Positions 1 through 12,574 of a DNA stretch of 64,000 nucleotides are shown piece after piece. The notes below the pieces were generated by a model that worked only from the letters and a program-made list of their open reading frames with translations, made no database searches and was not told the DNA's origin. Each line of letters starts with the position of its first letter. Positions within the stretch are counted from its first letter, which is position 1. Both the position numbers and the translations under genes were made by a program. The stretch comes from Protopterus annectens (lineage: Eukaryota; Chordata; Ceratodontiformes; Protopteridae), in NCBI RefSeq assembly GCF_019279795.1, contig NC_056727.1:1204766722-1204830721 (forward strand), read 5' to 3'.

Positions 1-1740
1 AGGACACCACATATACAAATGCCATAGATATAGCAAACTTGCTGGCAGACAGATTCAGTGAAAACTTCACCCATCTGTCCCCCATCAGTAAATCAGGGCA
101 TCCCCCATACTAGCCCCCTTCCCCTTATATCTAGGGAACAGGTCATTACTGCTCTCCATGGGACCTGATAACATCCCAGGCTGCATCCTACGTGAACTCA
201 GGCAGGAATGTAGAGCACCATTAGGCACCCTATTCAACCAAAGCCTGAGTACTGGCTTTGTCCCAATTGAGTGGAGGACAGCCATTGTCATCCCTTTACA
301 CAAAGGTGGAGCATCCACTGATCTGGGAAATTATAGATGCATCACCCTAACTAGTCTGAATTTCAAGGCCATGGAACAGATTATCATGAACCTCATTAAC
401 AAGGCCATTGTCAACCTCCGAACACTTGATCCCACACAGTTTGGCTTCATCAAGGGGAGGTCATGTCTGCTAAATTTGGTCAACTTCTTTGAGATAGTCA
501 CCAAAGCCATGGATGAGGGGAAGACAGTGCACATTGCCTACCTTGACCTGGCCAAAGCCTTTGACACTATTCCCCACTCAGGCATAATAGATAAACTCAG
601 CTAGGCATCAATCCATATGTTACTAGATGGGTAGCAAACTGGCCCGCTGATAGAACCCATGTAGTCAAAATAAGGGAAGCCACCTCAAGCAGTAGACCCA
701 TAACAAGTGGCATACCCGAGGGTTCGGTCTTGGGGCCACTGTTATTTGGGATATACTTTTCTGAGGTGCAGGCCAAAACCAGTGGGCTATGGCTGAGCAA
801 CTCTGCAGATGACTGCAAGCTGGGTGCTGCCATCAATTCCCCTAGTGATGTGGACATCCTCCAAGAAGGTCTCACCCAAACAAATGACTGGTGCCAGAAT
901 CATGGCCTCAAGCTTAATACCAAAAAATGCATCATCTTCCCCTTTGAGGAGAGTGACGTCCCCACAAATTATCACAATAACAACAATGTCCTAAGCACAC
1001 AATCAGTTGTGAGGGATTTGGGCACCAAAGTTGATAGCAACCTGACTTTTGACCACCATGTTGCTTCCATTGTACGGAAAGCCTTCTACATGGCCTACCT
1101 CATAAGTAAGGGTTATCGCATCCAGGGACAAGGAGGTCATAACATTCCTGTATTCTTCCCTTATAAGGTCCATTATTGAGTACGACACCCCTTTTGGCAT
1201 GTACCGCGCAAAGCACATGCAGCAGCTGCAGAGACTACAGCAGTTCCTCACCATGAGAATCCAGGGCCTCAAACATCTAACATACACAGATAGGCTAAAA
1301 ACCCTATCCCTCTCCTCAGTTTCATACATACTCCTCAGAGGTGACCTCTGTCTGGCATAAAAGGTGATCACGGACCCCACCTTGATGGGACTGCTGCATA
1401 TCCACAAGTCAAGCTCCATGTGGGTCACCAGCACACAAGGTCTCAACCTGGTCTGTGACATCAACAAGACTTGTTGGCAGGACAGATTTGTGTCCCAGAG
1501 ACTCCCCCATCTATGAAATAGACTTCCTTTCCACATCAAGCAGAGTACTTCTTTACTCCTTTTTAAGCACAACCTGGATAACTGGATGGGGAACAGAAAA
1601 TATACCCCTGGGATTCCACCAGTGTCCCTGCTGGACAGGGGCATCAGCTGCTGATTTGTCTAAATATGGGCTAAACTCTTGGCTAGGCTAAGGGCCTCAG
1701 GGCCTATAATAGAGCAGTAACCTCCTATGATCCTAATTAT
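1..1740 (+). mobile_element. CR1-like LINE, 3' part of ORF2 (copy A)
   Basis: This is the 3' part of a CR1-group non-LTR retrotransposon, cut by the window edge. ORF2 encodes a reverse transcriptase that copies its own RNA into the genome. Three frames carry recognisable pieces. Positions 158-604 hold the fingers and palm, with DNIPGCILREL, FGFIKGRSCLLNL and YLDLAKAFDTIPH. Positions 730-1179 hold the active-site box, written SADD instead of the usual FADD, followed by the thumb and DLGTKVDSNLTFDHH. The C-terminal domain runs to about 1640. Frame changes near 604 and 1180 show it is inactive. The 3' end (about 1665-1740) has the family tail with GGCTAGGC and CCTATGAT. Other copies of the same family lie at 12575, 21549, 49147, 56328 and 61395. 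Assignment to the CR1 superclade is from protein motifs; the exact subfamily is not known. Confidence 0.88.
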
Positions 1741-1983
1741 TGACAAACCTTCCCCTTTATACTACATATAGTATCTTCCATAATATTTTCCATTTTAGTT
1801 TCAAAGTTCTTTTGAATTATTTTCATAAAGCTCTTATAATCACTATTATTCAATACTATTGATCTCTAGTATTTAATTTTCTGTCTAACTTCTTCCATAT
1901 GGATTTAAGTATTCTTTATACACAAAACCTTCATTTACATTTAACCATTTGTTCACAATCTTTAATATATATGTGTGTGTGTA

Positions 1984-2054
<71 letters not shown>
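1741..2054. other. AT-rich spacer with microsatellite
   Basis: No gene is visible. From about 1965 to 2055 there is a mixed (TA)n/(TG)n microsatellite. It abuts the truncated end of the L1/Tx1-like LINE to its right and may have grown from it. Confidence 0.7.
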
Positions 2055-2061
<7 letters not shown>

Positions 2062-3236
2062 CACTCTTTTTATTCCATCTGGTTCTGTAGCTGAATCTAT
2101 AATTACTTATCCTAATACTTTATCTAGCTCATTTAAATAAATCTCCTTTTCCAACTCTTCAGTCTCTTTTTTAAGTTTTTTACTTTCCATATTTTTCACT
2201 ACCTTGTTTTTCTTTGAATATTTCTTGCACATATTGTACTATACTATTCATAATCTTTTCCTGAGTTCTTTCTATTGCTCCTTTTACATTTTTTATTTCT
2301 GTCATTACACTACCATCTTCCTTTACTAATCTGCTTAAGTAACGTTTATACTTCTTTTTCCTTGTAAAATATATTTATGTAACAATTCTTGTACTTTTTT
2401 TCTTCATTTCTTGCATATAATTCTTTGTTCTTTGTCAAAGTGCTATCATTATGTTCTATATCTTCCTATGCATCATATGTTCTTTTGCATTTTTCTTTCT
2501 CTACTTCTCACATTATATTGCCACTGTAAAAAAAAAAATTTTTTTTATATTTTCCTTAAATATTATTCACCATTCAGAAATTTTTTTGTAAAATATTCTA
2601 ATAGCAATATGATCTTTCCATAACTGTATTACTTATCTCTTTCCTTCTTAATCCCATGCTTTCTCATTTATCCTTTTTATTGCTTTGCCTACTTTTATAT
2701 ATCCCTTGTTTTCCTGTATCTCTAGCCATGTTGTAAGATGATCAGAAGATTCAGTTTCAACTGCCTGCCCTTCTCCTATAACTAAATCTTCTGATTATAT
2801 AAAATAATGTATTTCAGTTTTATACACGCACCTTTTGTAAGGCCATGAATTTTTGTCCCAAAGTTTTAACTTACATCTTATAACTTGTAACATTTTCTTC
2901 TATTATTTCCTTCCTTTTCATGCTTGCATCTTAAATCACAATTAAAGTCTCCTGTTGTTATAATATCTGTATTTATCACTACATAAACTAAAATCTGATG
3001 AAATAAGATTTCCTTTTCTTTATAATTAGTATAAGCATATAATGATATCATTTTATAAACTTGTTCCTTCCATTTTTAACTCTACAATGGTTAATCTTCC
3101 CAATTTTGCTAAAGTTACATCTAATACCTTTATTATATTCCTACAGAATATGATTATTCCAGAACATGTCTCATTGCCCATATTCCAGATTACCTTAATA
3201 CCCCATAGTTTCTCTATTTGTAAACAATAATGCAGA
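2055..3236 (-). mobile_element. L1/Tx1-like LINE, endonuclease to start of RT, decayed
   Basis: Read on the minus strand this is a broken ORF2 of an L1/Tx1-type LINE. From right to left one meets endonuclease-like text (IYAYTNYKE-like, then GDFNCDL at 2932-2952, the usual catalytic GDFN box). Next comes a charged linker with EDGSVMTEIKNV and KKLKKETEELEKEI. The start of the reverse transcriptase, PDGI at 2071-2082, follows. The rest of the RT is absent, and the sequence runs into a TA/TG microsatellite. Many frame changes and stops show it is an old dead copy. Group assignment rests on the order endonuclease, Lys/Glu-rich linker, xPDGI; the exact family is not known. Confidence 0.55.
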
Positions 3237-6200
3237 ATGCATGTGAACTATATCAGAAGTCCGGCCCCACCACTCAAAACTATGAAGCCATCCAACCAAA
3301 TTAAACTATGAAAGGATCACACACTGAAGGGATGGTCATTACTAAGCAGCTGCCAACTTTCAACCTTCTTACTGTAGTCAAAAGGAACAGAAAGACACAG
3401 TCTAAACAGCGATCAATGTCTCTAAGGGATGTAGACACTGGAAATGCAAATTCCTTTCAAGCCAACATTAAAAATGGTTTAAATGATACCGAATTAAAAA
3501 AGAAAAAGAAAAACACAAGGTGCACCAAATAGATAAATAGATCAGGGCCAAAAGAAAATAATAAATTAGTAAAAAGAAACACAAATTCTTTTCTTACAAA
3601 AGCTTTTAATTAAAAAAAAAAAAAAAGAGTGCTTTCATCTGATAATTACAAAAACTTTCACAAAAGTAAAATACAAGGACCAACTAAATAGACATAATGC
3701 AGACATGCAAAATATGTTATATCAGACCACTAGCAGACAAACAGGGGCAAATTATATCATGTTTGGAGTATACACATGCTCAATTTTGCCTGGACTGGCC
3801 TTGAAAAAGGACCTACTGTTTCTGAAGGAGGCTATTTTCCCTGGACCATGGGTAGGAGTATGGCTTACTGCAGCGTAAAGTCATGTATAATTTCAATAAA
3901 ATAGTGCTATGTAATGCAAATGAATATACATATACTTTGCCTCCCAACAAGATTCAACACAGTATGATCTGTCCAGTTATATATTTATGCTGACTTAATC
4001 ACATATACTATGCATAAGTGCATTTTCTTAATCATCATACAACTAAACACAACTGTGTGACTGTACAATGTATACCCCGAGTAACACTACTAAGGTAATT
4101 CATTATTATATAAGCATGAAGGTAATGCAATGCTTGGATGAGTCACACATTAAAAAATATTTTGGCACAATCCATAGTCAAGTGAAAAGACAGCCTCTGC
4201 TATAAAAGCTAATGCAGCTTGAGGTAGTAGTCCTCAGCCAAAACAAGCAGCACATCTGCAGACCAGAGCCTGTGGCAGCAGGAAATTGTCATATTACCTA
4301 CTACACAAAGAACTAACGTAAATAGTGTGTGCTGTTGCTTAGTTCCAAATAAATGCTGTATCACTGGAAATAATTAAATGAAGCATCACAGAGACACACA
4401 TATTAATATGATCAAGGCACATAGCTCTTATATGTCATTGATTTCACAGAATGCCTTTGATTTTGTGTCATATTTTTGTCTGTTTTTTAATAAAATGTGT
4501 GGTTTTCTGGCAAGTTTCTGAAAGCTGCAGTCTCTAAATAACGAGAAACATTTGCGTTTCAGACTTCATTTATTTCAGAAAATGCACACTAATGTAAAAC
4601 CTGTTATTCTAGCAACTACTTAAGCATATAACAACAATATTTAAAATCTGTCTCTTATTTTGGGCCTTTGTCACTAATTTATTATTGGCTTTGTCCCCGA
4701 CTTCTGAGCTGAGGTAAACAGACATGTCAGGACGCAATGGCCACAGCATATCACTGCTTATATGATATAACAGAATCAGAATTATATGCCAGTAGACACT
4801 GCAAGCATATCACAAATCAACAACTCACACAAAAAATAATGGATGTCAGTGACAACCTCAGAACTCCCACCCCAAACAACAACAAGGTGCAAGGCAGAGT
4901 CTGTCCCAATAAAACAGGCTGGGAATGGAAATGAACTTAGATAACACATGGTGCTACTTCAAAATAAATGCAGAATGCACCCACACATATAGTACATATG
5001 GTCACAACGCTTTTTTCAAAATGATCCTTTTATCAAAAATAGGAATTGTCAGCTTGTTTGTGCAATTCCCTTTCTGTTATGCAGTACAGAGCTTGTTTTA
5101 TGAGATTGACTAATAGCAAGGAAGTTTCTCATTTTCCTCATTATAGTGCAATGTCAAGTTTAGTATATTTAAGTTGTGGGGGATGTGAAGGTTCAAGTGT
5201 GGGGGGTGTCTTGTCCCCTGCAAAAATCACTGTTTTGTGCATTTTTTTTCAGTTTTCAACTAAATTGTTACAAATGTAAGGTGTTTAGCAAAATGTTAGT
5301 TGATCTAGGGAGTCTTGGTTGTTTTATATATATTATGTGTGTGTGTGGGGGGGGCATCTACTGAAATTCATCAACACTATCTCTGGCCAACATCTGTTTA
5401 GCTGACAAAATTTAGTTGACTAAATAGATGCAGATGTGTGCAATCGCAATTTTTAGGGTAGGGAAATATGCCCTTTTCTATAAAATTGTGTGATCTTGGA
5501 GTTAGTACATGTAATTAGCAGGGTATATGGGGGTGATGTGTTTTATTATATTTTTTCATTTGAAATTTTGCATACACCAAGATTGTCAGTCAGTGCATAC
5601 ATAGTAGAGCACTAACATTTGCAAAGTCTAGGTTTTGTAGACAGCTTTGTAAATGCCAATATTTGGGTGTTTTATTTAAGTACATGCTTCTGTGCATGTT
5701 CTAAGGCTAATCTTTGAACATGCAAGTAAGAAGTCAATGTTTTTCCAGTGGGATGAGCCCCTGTGCACCCTTCTACACACACACGCACACACATATGCAC
5801 ACACCCTGCAAAAAAAAAAACATTTTTGTTGTTCAATGTTTTTAGATTGATCTAAAAAGATCACACTTTTTGCATTCACTCTTTAGAGCATTTGATATTT
5901 GATGATAGAATCATATACATGTGTTTGTATAGATATAAGCTGCTCTACTGGAATTTTGAGACTCTTTAGTGCAAGTCTCAAAACTCTTTTACACCTAAAA
6001 ATCTTTATCTTTTTTGGGGGGGGCAGTCTTCCTCTGCAATCTCAAACACCCACTATTTAAATATAGTGACTCCAACAGCTATCCCTGTGGATATTAAAGT
6101 GTGTGTCTTTGTGAATAATAGCTGCAGGGACCTTTCGGCAACCAAATGGGCATCTGCCTCAAAGATACTGTCCCATTTCCTCATTGCCATGTTACAAGAT

Positions 6201-6720
6201 GTGAGAAAGCATATGTGATTTCCACACATCATAAAGGAGTAAGCCAACACCATGTAGGCTTTTTATGACACAATGCATTTCCCTGAGAATCTGGGGGGGG
6301 GGGCATTGACTGCATCTACAGTACAATAAAGGCCTCACCCTGGGTATATTACCTGTAAAGGATTCCACTCCATTAACTGCCAGGTACTCTGTAATGCACA
6401 GGACATAATCAGAGGTGTAGTTGGCTCAACCAAGTGACCTGTGCTAGTCCCACAAACTAGTACACCCCCCAAGAAGGGAAAAAAACTTCTGTATTTCTTT
6501 TGCAGTACCCAATCTGCACCCCCCCAATTCATCAAGTGAAAAGCAAAAGGCAGTTTCTTCTAATGGCACAACAACCAGGTGGCTATATACAAAACATACC
6601 CCCCTCCCTATCCCAGCCATTCAGTTTCTGCTTCTTTGCCCTGCCCCCAACCCTCCATCTACACATTTTGTTAAAAAAATGATTACTTCTTTTCTTTTAA
6701 ACTGTAGCTAACTGATTGCT
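3237..6720. other. No gene seen; A-rich and simple tracts
   Basis: About 3.5 kb without a convincing exon or named transposon. It holds poly-A/T runs (3613-3626, 5810-5820), a short CA tract (5776-5800) and G runs (6016-6023, 6292-6302). Part of a dispersed repeat (about 4436-4668) has a second copy at 63442-63686. Open frames here are short and show no family motif. Confidence 0.6.
4436..4668 (+). repeat. Dispersed repeat of unknown family, copy 1
   Basis: This stretch is visibly similar, in the same orientation, to 63442-63686. Shared strings include ATATTTAAAATCTGTC, CTGTTATT followed by GCAACT, and CACTAAATAA/CTCTAAATAA. I do not recognise the family. Confidence 0.45.
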
Positions 6721-6779
6721 ATAAATGTTGTAAGCAGCTGCTACAGTTCTGACCCAGCATGGAGGACTAAAACGATGGC

Positions 6780-7265
6780 TACAATATGGAGAACTACAGT
6801 GTTCAGGCATTACCTGCCAATGCAATACCGGCTTTTAAAAGCTGCAATTGCATTAAAGGTAGATCAGGATTGGACAACTGTGTGCCCTCTCAACACTTTG
6901 CACCCAGGACAGTTGCTCCCTCACAAGATAAATACAACGTAATATACAATGTGTCTTTAGGCAGTATCTATAGGTCTCCCACATATGTCACACATGTGAC
7001 TTTTTACCAATGGCTTTTGTGTGGGTGATTTCACCTAGGACATCTTATTGGTGATGCTGGATATGCCCTGGAGCCATGGTTGACACCACTTATAAGCAAT
7101 TCTCATTCCTTAGCAGAGAATGGCTACAACTATACCCTGTCACAAACCTGCATCATCAAATGTGTGTTTAGCCTGCTGAAGGTCTGACTCCTTTTGTCTG
7201 GATCCAGCTGGAGGTACCCTGTGGTATGACCCTGCCACATACCAAATCACTCCATCAAGGAAAAA
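6780..7265 (+). pseudogene. PIF/Harbinger transposase remnant
   Basis: A decayed piece of a HARBI1-like DDE transposase, the enzyme that cuts and pastes PIF/Harbinger DNA transposons. The clearest part is about 7040-7230 on the plus strand. It holds GHLIGDAGYALEPWL, then PLISNSHSLAENGYNYTLSQ and an FSLLKV segment. These match the family pattern LGDSGYPL..WL..P, then ERRYN..L, then FGxLK that lies between the second Asp and the Glu of the catalytic triad. The Glu that should precede FGxLK is not visible here. Stops and frame changes occur before 7040 and after 7180. I did not identify terminal inverted repeats or a 3-bp TWA target duplication, so the ends of the element are unknown. It could alternatively be a domesticated HARBI1-like exon, but the stops argue against that. 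Confidence 0.6.
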
Positions 7266-7289
7266 AATAAAAGACAGAGGAAAACCAGG

Positions 7290-7500
7290 TATGGTGATTT
7301 TGCAACTTTAATAGTAAAATCACAGCAACAACTAAGCACTTTTGTACATATTCAACAGACTTCCTCAGAGCTGTTAGTAAAATGTTCATCACCCTTATAT
7401 AATGTAAAACAACCAATTGCAACATTCCCTAATCAAGATTGATTAATTAAGCAATAATCCACAATAAATGAACTATAAATTCATACAACCCAGTGCAGTT
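7290..7500 (-). repeat. Repeat with hammerhead-like core (copy 1)
   Basis: Read on the minus strand it contains a TATATAAGGGTGATG-like string and then CTGAGGAAG (7360-7368). A short possible stem follows, then AAAAGTGCTTAGTT and a tail toward AATAAAAG-like sequence. The same order of motifs is seen near 24050, 49040, 52200 and 62360. Its family is not named with certainty. Confidence 0.4.
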
Positions 7501-7639
7501 AAACCATATTAAAAATATTCCTAAAGTACATTAAAAATATGTAATGAAACCCTAAGTACTTTGTCTAAAACGTGCATAATATGAAACATGTACATTCATT
7601 ATTCTGTTTTGTGAATATGGTATAAATCAAAACCACAAA

Positions 7640-8685
7640 ATCCCCCAGCTAATAATTCAACGAGGTGGTTTGGTAAGATAGGGATGGTAATTCTGACAGT
7701 CTGCTTGAATTCAAAGAACTGGTTTGGAAGTTGCCCCTGGTCTCAGTATTAACACTGCCATTATTAGTGTTTTAAAGGTGAGTTAGTAAGCCCTAAGTAT
7801 TAGTTGGGGGCTAAAAAAGGAGGCAAGATGAATAGCCTGATTCAAGGACAAACCGTTAACCACCTTGGACTTAAAAGGACTGGTACAGACATTTTGCCAT
7901 GAGGGCTTGGAGTTCAGAAATCTTGGTAGAAGTAAGAGTCACCAACTATACAGTGTTCCAGGTACAATGTTGAAGGGAAGAAGAAAAGCAAGGCTCAAAA
8001 GTGGACAGAGTCAATTTTTCACGAACAAAATTAATATCCCAAGAAGGAGGAATAGTCTTTCCTGGGATCCTGATATGATGGATGCCTTTTAGGATCTGTT
8101 TGACTTCAAATCTACAATCCAAAGCTGGACTCAAAGGCAGACGAGGCAGAACTGGATGACAAATTAGCTTTAATGGAATATTCCAAACTAGTATTGAGCA
8201 ATTCACACAAATAAGAAAAGACTGTAGGGACCCCTAGTGGAAAAAGGTCCTGGTCATGGTCAAGACACCAAATAGAAAACCCCTTCCATTTAGCTCCATA
8301 GTATTTTCTAGTAGTTGGTTTTCTGGCCTCCTGCAAAACACAAAGTATATCCTCAGAAAAGTGGTACCTAAAAGGAAGCAAAACCTATCATCCAAAGTGT
8401 TAGTTAAAGTGTGAACAAGTGAGGGTGAATGAGACCCCTTGTCTTGCATAACCACCAACATCCTGAGAGTTAACCTGGCCAGGTGAAAGAAAAGAGAGGA
8501 TTAGTGCTGTCTGAGCCAAAAGGGAAAGAAGGAAGTAGCAATATTTTGGGTGTGTCTCACATGACCTTAAGCAAAACCCTGTGGAGTAGAGGAAGAGGAG
8601 GATAGGCATACTGGAACAGCCTCTTCCAAGAAAAAGACATGGTGTCCACTTTTCAAGCCAGTGGACTTGGAAGTCTGTTCAGACA
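7640..8685 (-). mobile_element. DIRS-like retrotransposon fossil, tyrosine-recombinase side
   Basis: This is the downstream half of an old DIRS-type retroelement, which integrates with a tyrosine recombinase instead of an integrase. On the minus strand there is a segment near 8500-8650 resembling the stretch between RNase H and recombinase. The N-terminal core-binding part of the recombinase follows near 8150-8400, with ARKPTTRKYYGAKWKGFSIW. Near 8000-8100 the catalytic-domain start shows GIHHIRIPGKTIPPSWDINF. The gag half of what looks like the same element lies at 14985-16250 on the same strand. The two halves are separated by the Ty3/Gypsy element at 8686-14978. The fossil is clearly broken, with many disruptions, and is old. 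Confidence 0.7.
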
Positions 8686-8916
8686 TGTAGATCAGAGCCT
8701 GTGTATGTGCCATTAAGAAGCATTTCCAGATGTAAGCACGTGCAAGCAGTAATGCCATTTTGAGAGAACAGCCAGTGTGTTAACATGTATGTGTGGTAGT
8801 CAGTCTGTTTATAAGTTTGTTACAAAGCCTCATTTCTGATGTGTTTTTGTGTAATAAAGCTGCTTGAACTGAACCCACATATGTTTCTCTGTTTTATCCT
8901 GACCAGATGAGCAACA
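8686..8916 (+). repeat. 5' LTR of the Ty3/Gypsy element
   Basis: It starts TGTAGATCAGAGCC and ends GAGCAACA. It contains TTTGAGAGAACAGCCAG and an AATAAAG polyadenylation-like signal near 8855. It matches 14722-14978 in the same orientation. The 3' copy carries about 25 extra bases near its start. No clean target duplication is visible (AGACA on the left, AGAGG on the right). Confidence 0.88.
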
Positions 8917-8932
8917 TGGTATCAGAACCAGG
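8917..8932 (+). promoter_or_regulatory. Primer-binding-site-like sequence
   Basis: TGGTATCAGAACCAGG directly follows the CA end of the 5' LTR, where a tRNA primer would pair. I did not assign the tRNA. Confidence 0.6.
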
Positions 8933-9419
8933 ATTAGAACAACAACTTCTTCAAGGCATGAGGTACAGAGTTGAAGTTAAAGGCAGGTTAAGCAGGTTGA
9001 ATGAAACAGAGCTGAGTGAAACAAATAACGGACAGAAATGAGCTAAAGATAAAGAAAACTGCACAAATTATTTATTTGGCAAAGAAATGAAACAGTGCAT
9101 TTATAAGGCACAAAACACATTATGAATCAAACGAGTAGCACAAAAATGTATTATTAAGCAAATGAAAGGTACAACCCTCATTATTAATTAAATGAAATGT
9201 TTGAAACTAAGATATCTGACAAAACTAGCAGAGATATTCATATGGAGCTCAGAATTAGCTTTGGCTTACATAACGAGCATGTTTAAAATAAAACGAGCAC
9301 AAGAAAAGTATAATGAGCATGATAAGAGATTAAAAGGGCATAACAAGTACAATAAGAAGGGAAAATTAAGCTTAAAGAACAAGGCAACTGCATGTTTTGT
9401 TTAGTAAAAAGACTGTGTT

Positions 9420-9930
9420 TGGGCACAAACTACTATCTGGCATTGACCAAAGCCATTCAAAGCATAACTAAAATTGCTCAAAGTATTGCAGTGTGTGCTT
9501 TATTACGGTGCAATTATTGCAAAGAGTTTGCTTTGTGCAAAGTACAGTTAGATTGCAAAGTGCTGTCAAAATACAGCCATTTTGAAAAGTTTATTGTGCT
9601 GTGTGCATTTATATGCAGAGTCCCACCACTTCAAAGCGTTTCTTACACTGTGCAGAGTTATTTCGAAAAGTACAGCCATTTTGAAGAGTTTCTGTGCCAT
9701 GTAGTTTACTTGTAAATTGCATTCATCTCAAAGTGTTTCTTACTCTGAACTTCTTCTGCCTGTACAGTTTATTTGCAAAGTACAGTCATTTTGAAGAATT
9801 TATTACACTGAAAATGAGTGGTTTCACAAAGTATGTGATTTCAAAGTGTTCTTGTGCTATGGAGACTTATTTGGCAAATTGCAGATATTTCAGAGAGTTT
9901 GTTGTGCCATTGGGCATAATTACAAGTACT
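9420..9930 (+). repeat. Degenerate tandem repeat in the Gypsy 5' leader
   Basis: Several imperfect units of about 60-80 bp share TTTGCAAAGTACAG, then CATTTTGAAGAGTTT and a GTGCTGTG-like end. They lie between the PBS and the gag start and do not look coding. Confidence 0.55.
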
Positions 9931-12574
9931 GGGATAAAGTTCTGGCATATAAAGTGCACCTTCACTATTGTGTGTTGATATGGCAGATGCATTTCACAGA
10001 ACAGGTCCACTTGTGTTTGATCATAATATAGCAGAGAGTTGGAGAGTAGCCGAGCAGGAATACAATATTTTCATACAAGCAGCTTTTTCTGACAAAGATG
10101 CACATACAAAGGCATTAATTTTGCTTAACCTAGCTGTGTCAAAAGCCACTGAAAGAGAGCGTTCATTTGTGTATGCACCAGAAGTATATGCAGGAGAGGG
10201 GGGAAAACTGTCATATTGTAGTACCGGCTGAATCCAGGGAGAACCCTTAGTGCTAAAAACATACACTTAGAGAAATGCACAACCACCAGACAAATGTTAC
10301 ATTAGAGAGGCACTTATTTTATAGGAGAGACCAAAAGCCAGGTGAAACTTTTGCAGCTTATATCACTGACTTGAGAAATAAAGCTAATATGTGTGGATTT
10401 GTTGATGACTTAAAAGATGACTTAATAAAGGACATGCTTGTGTGGTGTTAATACTGCTGCAGTAAGAAAGATTTTGCTTCATGACAGTGATTTAAAGTTA
10501 AGCAAAGCCACAGAGATTTGTCAAATCCATGAGATCACAGAAAGGCACACATATATGCTTACAAGTCATGAGCATGGTTTTGACAGCCAATATAGCAAAC
10601 GTAGACAGAATGAAACAATGGGCAAGCAAAAACAGGCGTAAGCACATGGCAGCTGCAACCCCTGCAAGTGTGGCAGGGAGACCTTGCAGCTTTCGAGCAA
10701 GTTTCAAGACTAGCTCAGTAAAATGGCATGCTCAGTACAGTATGAGTGAGTCAGCAAAACCCAAGTCAAGTCTTATTGCTAACCGTCATAATTGTGGTGC
10801 CAAGCATGAGTCTAAAAGAGAAAAGTGCTTAGCATTTGATCAACAATGCCACAAGTGTAAAAATGGAACCATTTTCAAATGTTTTGTAAATCAAGCAAGC
10901 CTCATTCAGTTATTAAGAAAGGTCACTCAAAAAAGCAAGTTGTCATATAGAAAGCTGCAACCCTACTTTCTATGTAGATGGTGCATCAGTGGTTGGTGAA
11001 AAGGTTAATGCAGTAGATTTGTTGACAAAGAATGAAGTATTTTGTACTGTCCTGATCAACAGTAAACCCACAGAACTCAAAGTAGACACTGGTTCAAAAT
11101 GTAATATAAAGTCAGCAGAAACATTTGTTAAAATGAGGGCTGGTGAGCAACTTAATTTGGTCAATTGTGTGAAGTTTGTTGCCTATGGAGGTGAAGAGAT
11201 TCAAATTGAAGGCTCAGTAGTGCTTTCATGCTATTCGGCTGGGAACAGTTACAGCTTGCAATTTTATGTAGTCCGAAGACCTGTGCAGTCATTATTAGGT
11301 CTCAGAGACAGTTTAAGAATGAAACTGCTTTCTTTTACCAAAGAAGTTCATCATGTAAGTACGTCCCAGTTCCAGCTTTACTGATGCTATTTTCATAGAG
11401 TATACTGATGTGTTCAACAACAAGCTAGTCAAACTTCCAGTTGTCTACTCTATTAAAGTAGACCCAGAGGTCAGTCCAGTGATCAGATCAGCAAAGAGAG
11501 TTCCAATAGCTATGCAGGACAAAGTCAAGGTCCAGTTAGACAAAATGGTCCAGCAAGGTGTGATTTGTCCAGTCACAAAACCAAATGAGTGGGTGTCTTC
11601 CATGGTAGCTGCTCATAAGAAAAATTCAGATGAAATCAGAATATGCATTGAACCAAGATACTTGAACAAGGCATTAAAAAGACCTCGTCATCCTATGTGT
11701 ACAGTCGAGGAGATTGCAACCCTCATGGCAAATGCCACTGTTTTTTCTGTCTTAGATGCAGAGAGTTAATTTTGGCAAGTAATGCTTGATTGCAAATCTT
11801 CACTACTGACTACATTCGGTACACAGTTTGGTAAATACAGATTCCTCAGGATGTCTTTTGGAATAAATTCTGCCAGTAAAGTCTTTCAGCATGCAATGGA
11901 GCAAATTATTTCAGGCTACCTGTGTGCAATAATAGTTGATGATTTACTAGATGAAGGTAATGGTGAAGTAGAGCATGACAGAAACCTCAGGAAAGTTCTG
12001 GACAGAGCATGTGAAGTGAATTTGAAGTCATTTATTTAGCAGTACAGGCTTATGACCAGATCCTTCTAAACAAGCAGCCTTTCTTGAGATGCCACCTCCA
12101 GACAACATTCAAGCCCTACAGCATTTTCTTGGTATGGTTAACTATTTGGGCAAATTTATCCCCAACTTTAGTGAGTTAGCAGCACCTTTGAAAGAGCTGA
12201 CATGCAAAAATGTTGCATGGTCATGGTTAGACCACCACCAGAGAGCATTTGATAACATCAAATAGCAAATTTCTAACCCGCCTATATTAAGATACTATGA
12301 TGTCCACAAACCAGTAGTTCTTTCCTGTGAGGCTTCAAAGTTCGGTCTTGGTACAGTTATTCTTCAAGAGGGCATACCTGTTGCCTATGCATCTAGAACT
12401 CTTATCCAAACTGAGATGCACTATGCTCAGAGAAGGAACTTTTAGCAATTGTGTTCGCATGTTCAAACTTCCATGATTATATTTATGGCTGAGTTATCTA
12501 AATCAAAACTGATCAACCTTTAGTCACTATTTTAAAGAAGCCTATGCATTCAGCTCCAGCAAAACTACACAAAA

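Noticed and set aside
1003-1644. A 213-codon minus-strand open frame
   Set aside because: Antisense to the C-terminal half of CR1 copy A; it has no motif of its own.
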